Origin: Micromonospora sp. MA102
GTDB lineage: Bacteria > Actinomycetota > Actinomycetes > Mycobacteriales > Micromonosporaceae
DNA length: 64,000 bases
Assembly (NCBI RefSeq): GCF_025460765.1
Contig: NZ_JAMWEG010000023.1
Location: forward strand, 1-64,000
Direction: 5' to 3'
The translations under genes were made by a program, and so were the position numbers. Below, piece by piece: positions 23,079 to 30,329 of the stretch. The stretch's first letter is position 1. Each line of letters opens with the position of its first letter. The notes under the pieces are model-generated. The model was not told the origin of the DNA. It worked only from the letters and a program-made list of their open reading frames with translations, and did no database searches.

Positions 23079-23185
23079 CGTCCGGGGCGGCCGTCGGACC
23101 GCCTGGAAAGAGCGACACGGGCAGCCAGGAATGGCCGACAGACCGACGCCTTCCGGACATGTTTCTCCCGTATCGTCACCAGCCG

Positions 23186-23626
23186 ATGGAGACCTTGACC
23201 ACCCGCGGGCGTGCCGTCCGGCTGGGCGCCACTCTGCTCGGGCTGGCGCTGCTCCTCCTCGGCACCGTGCGCGGCACCGACGACGACTTCCCGTTCGGGC
23301 CGTTCCGGATGTACTCGACATCCGACCCGCCCGACGCGCCCGCCCCCGACACCCGCGTCGAGGGCGTCGACGGCAGTGGGGCCGTGGTGCCGCTCGGCCA
23401 GGACGACACCGGCATCCGGCGGGCCGAGATCGAGGGCCAGCAGGACCGGTACGCCGCCGACCCGAGCCTGCTGCGCCAGGTCGCCGAGGCGTACGCCGAG
23501 CGCCACCCAGGCGCCCCCGCGCTGGTCGAGGTCCGCATCGTGGTCCGCTGGTACGACATCCAGGGCGGCCGGCCGACCGGCCGCTGGACCGACCGCACCG
23601 CCGTCCGCTGGGAGACCGCCCCGTGA
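23186..23626 (+). CDS. Secreted or membrane-anchored protein paired with an HTTM protein
   Basis: 146 residues: an N-terminal hydrophobic segment (RLGATLLGLALLLLGTVRG) acting as signal or anchor, followed by DDDFPFGPFRMYST and a compact C-terminus with EVRIVVRWYDIQGG. It contains no known catalytic motif. It is coupled to the following HTTM gene by a GTGA overlap. The FPFGPFRMY motif and this pairing suggest a partner subunit of the membrane protein. The start is uncertain (ATG 23159 or 23186), with no good ribosome-binding site. Confidence 0.65.
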   Translation: METLTTRGRAVRLGATLLGLALLLLGTVRGTDDDFPFGPFRMYSTSDPPDAPAPDTRVEGVDGSGAVVPLGQDDTGIRRAEIEGQQDRYAADPSLLRQVAEAYAERHPGAPALVEVRIVVRWYDIQGGRPTGRWTDRTAVRWETAP

Positions 23627-24525
23627 CCGGCTGGCTGACCGAGGCGGTCCCGCGTGGCCGGGTGGCCGCCTTCCGCACCCTCATCTACCTCTTCGTCGCC
23701 GCCGATCTGGTGGTCTTCACCCCCTGGGTACGCACCCGGGTCGACGTGCCCGGCGACCTCTACCAGCCGCTGCTCATCGGCCGGCTGCTCCCGCTGCCCA
23801 CCCCCACCCCGGCTCTGGTCGGCGTGGTCTTCTGGGTGCTGCTGGCGGTCTCCCTGCTCGCCGCCACCGGCCGGGCGCCCCGGCTGCTCGGCTGGACGGT
23901 CTTCGCCCTCTACTTCGAGTGGATGATCGTCGCGATGAGCTACGGCAAGGTCGACCACGACCGGGTCGGGCTGCTCGTCGCGCTGGCCGTGCTGCCCACC
24001 GCCGGGCGGGCCCGGCACGGCGACCCCACCCGCACCGAGGCGGGCGGCTGGGCGCTGCGGGTCACGCAGATCGCGGTCATCTGCACCTACTTCCTGGCCG
24101 CCTGGGCCAAGTTCCGCTTCGGCGGCCTGGACTGGGCCACCGGCTCGGTGCTGGCCCGCGCGATCATCCGGCGGGGCACCGACCTGGCCGACGTGATCGC
24201 CCAGGTGCCGCACCTGCTGATCGTCGCCCAGTTCGGCATCCTGGCCTTCGAGCTGTTCAGCCCGCTGGTCTTCCTGCTGCCCGAGCGGTGGCGGCTGGCC
24301 ATGGTCGGCTTCTTCTACTCGTTCCACGTGGTGACCATCGCGACGATCACCATCTCGTTCGCGCCGCACCTGGTGGCCATGACCAGCTTCCTGCCCCTGG
24401 AGAAGGTCCGCCCGATCGCCTGGCTGCGCCGGCGCCGGTCACCGGCCCCCCTCGGCCAGCTCGGCGAGCATCCCCTCACAACTGCGCACGACGACCTGGG
24501 CGCCGCGCCGCTGGGCCAGGCGTAG
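23623..24525 (+). CDS. HTTM-domain membrane protein
   Basis: 300 residues with about seven membrane helices. Helices such as TLIYLFVAADLVVF, ALVGVVFWVLLAVSLLAATG and MVGFFYSFHVVTIATITI, and the region YFEWMIVAMSYGKVDHDRV, fit the HTTM (vitamin K-dependent gamma-carboxylase-like) superfamily, in which a conserved Lys/His cluster lies in the membrane. The catalytic Lys of true carboxylases cannot be assigned confidently. The last 29 codons overlap the 3' end of the convergent GTPase gene by 87 bp. Confidence 0.75.
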   Translation: MTGWLTEAVPRGRVAAFRTLIYLFVAADLVVFTPWVRTRVDVPGDLYQPLLIGRLLPLPTPTPALVGVVFWVLLAVSLLAATGRAPRLLGWTVFALYFEWMIVAMSYGKVDHDRVGLLVALAVLPTAGRARHGDPTRTEAGGWALRVTQIAVICTYFLAAWAKFRFGGLDWATGSVLARAIIRRGTDLADVIAQVPHLLIVAQFGILAFELFSPLVFLLPERWRLAMVGFFYSFHVVTIATITISFAPHLVAMTSFLPLEKVRPIAWLRRRRSPAPLGQLGEHPLTTAHDDLGAAPLGQA

Positions 24526-25905
24526 CAGCGGATCCTCCGCGCGGTTACGCCACCGCCACTGGGCCTCCGAGGCGACGTCCCAGAGCCGGTGCACCGTCGC
24601 GTCGTGCTCCACGCCGAGCCGGGCCGCCAGGCCGACCCCGTCGCCGCCGACCAGGCGCGCCGCCTCCGCGGCCAACTCGGGGTCGAAGCCGAGCCGGCTG
24701 GTCCGCAGCGCGGCGAGCAGGCGCAGCTCGCGGAACTCGTGCGCCCCGACAAGGATCTGTTCGACCCGGCCCAGCAGCTCGTCCGTCCCCGGGCCGGGCT
24801 CGGCCCGCAGCAGCGCCTCGACGGCCGCCAGGGCCGAGCGCGCCTTGAGCGTGTCCCGCCGGTCGACGAGGAAACGGGCCATCGACTCGCGCAGCTCGGT
24901 CAGGCCGCTGCGCCGGATCAGCTCGGCGGACAGCTTCGCCCGGGTGTCGCAGCCGGTGCGGACCAGCGTGGTCGCCAGCCGGATCCCGAAGAGCCCGAGC
25001 CGGTCCAGCAGTCCGGCCCGTACGCCGGTGTCGAGCCGGACGGGCAGGTCGCCGCGGAGGAACCGGTCGGCCGACAGCAGGTGCGTCTCCAGCTCCGGCC
25101 GGGGCACCCGGGCCAGCGCCGCGAGGTCGGCGTAGTCCGACTCGCTGAGGATCCGGCCGGCCAGGCCGAGCAGGCCGCTGCACGGGACGACGTGCACGCT
25201 GAGCTCGTTCACCCGGGGGTCCCGGTGCTGGCGCCGGGCGAGCCGGCGGGCGGTGAGCAGGCCGTCGATCCGTCCACCGCCGGTCTCGTCCACCCGCGAC
25301 AGCACCATGATCACGTGCACCGCGGCGGCCTGCCCGACCGCGCTCTCCCGGCTGGTCTCCAGCACCCGCAGGTCGCTGTCGCGGCCGTCCCGGGTCAGGA
25401 ACAGCACCGCGTCCGCGTCCCGCAGCACCCGCTCCATCACCGGCGCCCGGCCCTGCTCGTCGCGGCCGGTGGCCGGCGTGTCGATGAGGGTGACCTGGCG
25501 CAGCGTCCGGGTCGGCCACTGCACCACGATGTCGCGCAGCTCGCCCGCCCGCCAGCCGACGAGGTCCACCCGCATCCCGGTCGCCGACTTCGCGATCGCC
25601 AGCTCCTGCGGCGGCTGCCCGTTCGCGTACGCGGTGGCGCTCGGCTGGGGGCCGTCCTCGTACCAGGTGAAGACGGTGCTGCCGTCCACCCCGTCGACCG
25701 GCGCGACCTCCTCGCCCATGATCGCGTTCAGCAGTGTCGACTTGCCGGACCGCCACGGGCCGGCGATCGCGATCCGCAGCGGCTGTTCCAGCCGGGCCAG
25801 CTGGTGCCGCAGGTGGTCCGTCGCCCGGGGGTTGTCCCGGTAGTGCTGGAGCGCCTGGTGCAGCAGCCCCCAGACCGCCTCGTCCAGCCGCAGCCCGACC
25901 GTCAC
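24439..25905 (-). CDS. iniC: Dynamin-like GTPase, IniC-like
   Basis: 488 residues, close to the 493 of mycobacterial IniC. The GTPase domain has the P-loop IAGPWRSGKST (residues 48-57), DTPATG (switch II, about 142) and a conserved VLSRVDE-like G4. A long helical stalk follows and no membrane segment is obvious. It overlaps the IniA-like gene as GTGA and is the third gene of the iniB-iniA-iniC-like operon. The iniBAC operon responds to cell-wall inhibitors, and mycobacterial IniA mediates membrane fission. The symbol marks similarity, not proven orthology. Confidence 0.82.
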   Translation of the reverse strand: MTVGLRLDEAVWGLLHQALQHYRDNPRATDHLRHQLARLEQPLRIAIAGPWRSGKSTLLNAIMGEEVAPVDGVDGSTVFTWYEDGPQPSATAYANGQPPQELAIAKSATGMRVDLVGWRAGELRDIVVQWPTRTLRQVTLIDTPATGRDEQGRAPVMERVLRDADAVLFLTRDGRDSDLRVLETSRESAVGQAAAVHVIMVLSRVDETGGGRIDGLLTARRLARRQHRDPRVNELSVHVVPCSGLLGLAGRILSESDYADLAALARVPRPELETHLLSADRFLRGDLPVRLDTGVRAGLLDRLGLFGIRLATTLVRTGCDTRAKLSAELIRRSGLTELRESMARFLVDRRDTLKARSALAAVEALLRAEPGPGTDELLGRVEQILVGAHEFRELRLLAALRTSRLGFDPELAAEAARLVGGDGVGLAARLGVEHDATVHRLWDVASEAQWRWRNRAEDPLLRLAQRRGAQVVVRSCEGMLAELAEGGR

Positions 25906-27761
25906 GGCCGGGGCTCCAGCGGCGCCGGGGCGGTGCGGGCGCCGGTCAACTGCTGGGCCTGCTCGAAGAGCCCGGCCAGCCGGGTCATCTTGACCCGGAT
26001 CTCCCGCTGCCGCTGGTCACGGACGGCCGCGTCGGTGTCGGCGGCCTGCTTGGCGCTGCGGAACGACCGGACGATGGCCTCCTGGAGTTCCTCGGTCAGC
26101 CCCGTGAAGTGGTCCCGCAGCATCCGCTGCACCTGCCGGACGCCGTCCCGGCGCTCCTTGGTGACCCGGACGAAGAAGTCGTCGACGTGCCGCTGGATCG
26201 CCGTCTTGACCACCGCCTGGCGGCGGCGGAGCAGCTGCTTGCTCTCGTCGCGGATGCTCTTCCCGCCGAACAGCGCGCCGACCCCCACCGACAGCGGGTT
26301 GATCATGGGCATGCCGGCCAGCGTCGTCGCCAGCCCGACCATCAACAGACCCCCGTACGAGCCTCGCATGCCGCTGATCAGCTTCTGGCTCGTGGTGAAC
26401 CGGTCGACGGCGGGCCGTTCCAGCTCGGGCAGGCCGTTGCCGGGGTCCGGGGGCGTCGTCATCGACCAGGGCGGCAGCAGGTCGCCGCCGTACCGGGCGA
26501 AGTTGTCGGCCACCCGCCGCGCGGCCCAGTCGCAGCGCCGGACCAGCCACTCGTGGTTGGCCTCCGCCGCCTCGGACAGGCTGCGCTCCAGCCATTCCTG
26601 GAACGCGTCCCAGCTGACCAGCGGGTCGGCGCTGTCGAACGCGTCGTCGACCTCGCGCAGGATCTGCCGCGTCCGGTCGCGCAGGTCGTACTCGATGTCG
26701 GACAGCAGGTCGGCCATCTCGTCGGCGAGCGAGTTCTGCCACCTCGTGGAGCAGCGCCGCAGCTCGTCGACCTCGCGCTGCGCCGCGTGCAGCCGGGAGA
26801 TGGGACCGGACTGCTCCTCGACCTCCTGACTCTCCAGCTCGGCGCGCAACGGCGCGGCCAGCTGTTCCACCACGGTCCGGGCGATCACACCGACCGCGGC
26901 CCGGGCCAGGCGGTCGGACTTGCCGGCGAGGTCCCGCTGCAACCTGCCGATCAACACGGGGAAACCGGACTCGGCGTTCAGCTCCCGGTCGTCGCCGGCG
27001 GCGGCGCGCAGCCGCAGGGCCGCCGAGACCGGGATGACCGGTGCGGGCACGCCGGCCTCGGCGAGGTGCTGCCGGTTCCGCTCGGCGACCGCGCGCCAGT
27101 CCGGCACGAGATCCGTCTTGGTCTGCACCAGCACGACGTTCGGGTGCGACCGCGCGACGTGCAGCAGCATGGTCAGCTCGCCGGCCGAGAGTTCCCGGGT
27201 GGAGTCGGAGACGAGCAGCACGGTGTCCGCCCACGCCGGTGCGGCGGCCGGACCGGCGGCGCCCAGGGCGGCCGCCTCCTCCGTGCCCGGGGTGTCCACC
27301 AGCACCAGCCCGGAGCCGAGCAGCGCGCGCGGCAGTCCGATCTCGACGTACGCGGGGCCGCCGCCCGGCCGGCGGCCGAACGTGCCGGCGACCCCGGCGG
27401 CGACCTGGTCCAGCGGCACCGGGGTCCGCTCGCCGGTCACCGGGAGCACCGCGCCGGCGGGCCGGCCCGGGGAGGGAGGCGGCGCCTGGACCACGGCGGC
27501 CGACGGGACCTCCGCGTGCTGCACCACGGTCGGCAGCACGGTGGTCCGGCCGTCGCCGACCGGGCAGGCCGGCGCGTTGACGATGGCGTTGATCAGCTGG
27601 CTCTTGCCCTGCTGCGACTCACCGATGACCAGCACGCGCAGCCGGGGGTCCAGCAGTTGCACCCGCTTCTGCCGCACCGTCTGGAGCAGGTCGCCTCGCC
27701 CGTGTGCGCCGCACGTACGGGCGATCTCATCGAGCACATCCAGCCAGATCCCCGCGATCAC
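25902..27761 (-). CDS. iniA: Dynamin-like GTPase, IniA-like
   Basis: About 619 residues (mycobacterial IniA is 640). The N-terminal GTPase has the P-loop GESQQGKSQLINAIV, VLVDTPGTEEA and QTKTDLVPDW (G4). Helical bundle segments follow, with a hydrophobic membrane-insertion patch LLMVGLATTLAGMPMINPLSVGVGALFGG near residue 470 and a coiled C-terminus. It should bind and remodel the cytoplasmic membrane. The start is unclear: GTG 27761 is used here, TTG 27788 and GTG 27737 are possible. It is separated from the IniB-like gene by about 100 bp holding an A/T-rich promoter-like patch (TTGATAATTG). Confidence 0.85.
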   Translation of the reverse strand: MIAGIWLDVLDEIARTCGAHGRGDLLQTVRQKRVQLLDPRLRVLVIGESQQGKSQLINAIVNAPACPVGDGRTTVLPTVVQHAEVPSAAVVQAPPPSPGRPAGAVLPVTGERTPVPLDQVAAGVAGTFGRRPGGGPAYVEIGLPRALLGSGLVLVDTPGTEEAAALGAAGPAAAPAWADTVLLVSDSTRELSAGELTMLLHVARSHPNVVLVQTKTDLVPDWRAVAERNRQHLAEAGVPAPVIPVSAALRLRAAAGDDRELNAESGFPVLIGRLQRDLAGKSDRLARAAVGVIARTVVEQLAAPLRAELESQEVEEQSGPISRLHAAQREVDELRRCSTRWQNSLADEMADLLSDIEYDLRDRTRQILREVDDAFDSADPLVSWDAFQEWLERSLSEAAEANHEWLVRRCDWAARRVADNFARYGGDLLPPWSMTTPPDPGNGLPELERPAVDRFTTSQKLISGMRGSYGGLLMVGLATTLAGMPMINPLSVGVGALFGGKSIRDESKQLLRRRQAVVKTAIQRHVDDFFVRVTKERRDGVRQVQRMLRDHFTGLTEELQEAIVRSFRSAKQAADTDAAVRDQRQREIRVKMTRLAGLFEQAQQLTGARTAPAPLEPRP

Positions 27762-27861
27762 GCACCAAGTGTGCGCATTTCGGCTCAATTATCAAGAGGG
27801 TCGTGAACGGGAGCGGAGCGGGAGACCGGATCCTGCCTCCCGCTCCTGCCGGAGCTTTCCG

Positions 27862-28776
27862 TCAGAGCAGCCCGCCCAGCAGGCCGCCGTCGGACGAGGC
27901 GTGCACGTCGCCGTGGACCGCCGCGTCGTGCGACCCGGTGTCGCCGGTGAGCCCGCCGGTCAGGCCGCCGACGGTGCCCGTCACGCCGCTGACCGTGCCG
28001 GTCACGCCGGAGAGCGTGCTGTCCACCTGGTGCGTCACACCGTCGACCGTGGACGGAATGTGCACCGGCGGGACCGCGCCGGTGCCGTCGCCCAGGCCGA
28101 GCCCGCCGAGGGTCTGGTCGACGCCGAGCGAACCGACGATGCCGTGGACCTGGGCCTGCGTGCCGGAGAGGGCGCCCAGGTCGCCGCCGAGCACCCCGCC
28201 GTCGTGCAGCAGGTCGGTGCCGGCCGCGGTGCCGAGCGGGTCGCCGACCGCCCCGGTGACGTCGCCGACGACCGGGTCGACGGCGGTGTCCACCGTGCCC
28301 ACCACGTCCGAGTCGAGGGTGTCCGCCACGTCGTGCACCGCGGTCAGGTCGGTGCCGAGCCCGCCCGGCCCGACGCCCAGGCCGATGCCCGGGACCAGGG
28401 ACGCGCCGGCGTACAGGCCGGCCGGGTCGACCGCGATGGCGCCCAGCGCGCCGGCCGACACGTCCACACCGCTGTGGGAGCTGCTCACGCCGATCTGGTG
28501 CGGCACCGCCTGGACCTGGCCGACCACGTCGGTGACGTCGCTCGTGAGCGGGTCGAGCCCGAGCTGCCCGACCACCGGGGCCACCGGGGCGAGCCCCGCC
28601 GCGCCGGGGGCGTAGTCGACCACCAGCGGGACGACGTCCTGCACGTCGGCGGCGGTGACGTCGGTGAGCCCCGCCGCCTGCAGCGCGCCCTCCGGGTCGA
28701 GGTCGAAGGCCGACCGCGCGTCGGGGTCGGTGAGCAGGTTGAGCACGAAGTCGTGCAGGGTCTGGTGCGAATCCAT
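27862..28776 (-). CDS. iniB: IniB N-terminal-domain protein
   Basis: 304 residues. The first ~60 (MDSHQTLHDFVLNLLTDPDA..., then GALQAAGLTDVTAADVQDVV) match the IniB N-terminal domain: a short helical domain with a conserved aromatic-L-L start and AGL. The rest is a Gly/Val/Asp-rich low-complexity region with short repeats such as GVTGTV and GGLTG. There is no signal peptide. IniB's role in mycobacteria is unknown but it is always co-induced with the IniA/IniC GTPases. GGAG lies nine bases before ATG 28776. It is first gene of the operon, divergent from the Hsp70-like gene. Confidence 0.85.
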   Translation of the reverse strand: MDSHQTLHDFVLNLLTDPDARSAFDLDPEGALQAAGLTDVTAADVQDVVPLVVDYAPGAAGLAPVAPVVGQLGLDPLTSDVTDVVGQVQAVPHQIGVSSSHSGVDVSAGALGAIAVDPAGLYAGASLVPGIGLGVGPGGLGTDLTAVHDVADTLDSDVVGTVDTAVDPVVGDVTGAVGDPLGTAAGTDLLHDGGVLGGDLGALSGTQAQVHGIVGSLGVDQTLGGLGLGDGTGAVPPVHIPSTVDGVTHQVDSTLSGVTGTVSGVTGTVGGLTGGLTGDTGSHDAAVHGDVHASSDGGLLGGLL

Positions 28777-28886
28777 GGGGGCTTCTCCTCGAACGTAGCG
28801 TCAGCACCGTCGTGCCGCGACAGTGACGCTAGGGCCGGGGGTCGCCGGTCGTCATCGGGGCGCGACCCGCAACCCGCCCCCGCCGA

Positions 28887-28949
28887 TTAGGGCCCTCGCC
28901 CCCTCATGCGTTAGGGGGACAGGGGGAGCCGGGCCGGCCGGAGTTAGGG
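28887..28949. promoter_or_regulatory. TTAGGG triplet and inverted repeat in the ini/hsp70 divergent promoter region
   Basis: The 287-bp gap between the IniB-like and Hsp70-like genes contains TTAGGG at 28887, 28911 and 28944 (same strand). It also has CCCCCT (28899-28904) and AGGGGG (28913-28918) forming an inverted repeat with an 8-base spacer. It could be the binding region of the neighbouring STAND/LuxR regulator. Confidence 0.45.
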
Positions 28950-29063
28950 TACCGGGTCGGAGGCGATCTCTGGTACGAACGTAGGAGCCCACGGGGTTCG
29001 CCGGGGGTGGGTCGCCACGGTGCCGACACCGTCCCCAGGCCACTCGCCGTGGAGGAAGAACGA

Positions 29064-30329
29064 ATGCCGTACGTCCTGGGGTTGGACATCGGGAACACCG
29101 GCACGGCCGCCACCGTCGCGAGGCGGCGGGGCGACGCCTGGGCCCGACCCGAGGTCGTCACGCTGGGTGGCCGGTCGGCCGTCGTACCGTCGGTGCTGCA
29201 CCTGGCGCCCGACGGGGCGCTCCGGGTGGGCGACCCGGCGACCGACGACCGCGGCGGCACCACCCGGGACTTCGTCCGCCGGGTCGGTGACGACGTGCCC
29301 CTCCTGCTCGGCGGCGAGCCGTGTCCACCGGAGACACTGGTCGCCGAGCTGGCGGCGTGGGTGGTGCACCGGGTCTCCACCCACGAGGGCGGGTTCGCCG
29401 AGGCCGTCGTGCTGAGCCATCCGGCCGGGTGGGGCCCGCACCGGCGCGACCTGCTGCACCGCGCGCTGTGGGCCGTGGACCTGCGGAACGTCACCCTGCT
29501 TCCGCGCACGGTCACGGTGGCCGAAAGCCATGCGGCGCGGGGCTTCCCGGGCACCACGGCCGCGGTCTACGCCCTGGGCGGCAACACGTTCGAGGCGGCA
29601 CTGGTCCGCCGCAACGCGCGGGGCAGGTACGAGACGTTCGGCCTGCCGCAGGGTCTCGAGTGGCTCGGCGGCAGCGACTTCGACGAGGCGCTCGCCGAGC
29701 ACGTACGCGCCGCGCTCGGCCGTGAGCTCGCCGGCGGGGAGGCGCACCCGGCCCTGCACGGGTTGCTGGCGGAGTGCGACCGCGTCAAGCGGGAGCTGAC
29801 CATCGCCACGGAGACCGACGTCCTGCTCACCCTGCCGAGCGGCCCGGTTCGGGTGCCCGTGACCCGGGCGCAGTTCGAGGATCTGATCCGCCCCGCGGTG
29901 CGCGCCACGGTCGACCTGCTGGCGCAGACCGTGCACTCCGCCGGCCTGACACCGGCGCAGCTCGACGGCGTCCTCCTGACCGGCGGCTCGGCCCGGATCC
30001 CGCTGGTCACCGAGCTGCTCGCCGCGGCGTTTCCCGTCCCCGTCGAGGTGGAGCCGGACCCGCAGCTGACCGCCGCCACCGGGGCGGCGCTGGCCGCCTG
30101 TCAGGTGGTGTCACCGCGCCCGCGCCGCCCGGCGCCGGCCCCCGCCCCCGCCGCCGCCTCGGTCGGTGCCGCCGCGCCGGCCGTTCCGGCGTGGCAGCAC
30201 GCCGAACCCGACCACCCCCGCCACGGCGAGCCCCCGGCCCGCCCCCCGGTCCGGATCACGCCGCTGAACCTGCCGAAGGCGTCCCGCCTGGCGCTGGCCC
30301 GCGGCCGCGTCCGGGACCGCGAAGGATGA
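29064..30329 (+). CDS. Hsp70-like protein with degenerate ATPase motifs
   Basis: 421 residues: an actin-like nucleotide-binding domain with a short Pro/Ala-rich tail and no substrate-binding domain. Phosphate-1 reads GLDIGNTGTAA (DnaK has D-L-G-T-T-N) and phosphate-2 reads YALGGNTFEA where DnaK has D-L-G-G-G-T-F-D. The adenosine motif LLTGGSARIPLV is good. The phosphate-2 changes suggest weak or no ATP hydrolysis, so it may be a scaffold or sensor rather than a chaperone. GGAGGA lies seven bases before ATG 29064. The stop overlaps the regulator start as ATGA. Confidence 0.85.
   Translation: MPYVLGLDIGNTGTAATVARRRGDAWARPEVVTLGGRSAVVPSVLHLAPDGALRVGDPATDDRGGTTRDFVRRVGDDVPLLLGGEPCPPETLVAELAAWVVHRVSTHEGGFAEAVVLSHPAGWGPHRRDLLHRALWAVDLRNVTLLPRTVTVAESHAARGFPGTTAAVYALGGNTFEAALVRRNARGRYETFGLPQGLEWLGGSDFDEALAEHVRAALGRELAGGEAHPALHGLLAECDRVKRELTIATETDVLLTLPSGPVRVPVTRAQFEDLIRPAVRATVDLLAQTVHSAGLTPAQLDGVLLTGGSARIPLVTELLAAAFPVPVEVEPDPQLTAATGAALAACQVVSPRPRRPAPAPAPAAASVGAAAPAVPAWQHAEPDHPRHGEPPARPPVRITPLNLPKASRLALARGRVRDREG

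Noticed and set aside
28887..28949. TTAGGG repeats as a telomere-like or replication feature
   Set aside because: Three dispersed copies between divergent genes fit promoter elements better; nothing else suggests a chromosome end.
29774..30325. Upstream extension of the STAND regulator into the Hsp70-like gene
   Set aside because: Arg/Pro-rich out-of-frame reading of the Hsp70-like gene; ATG 30326 overlapping its stop is the natural start.
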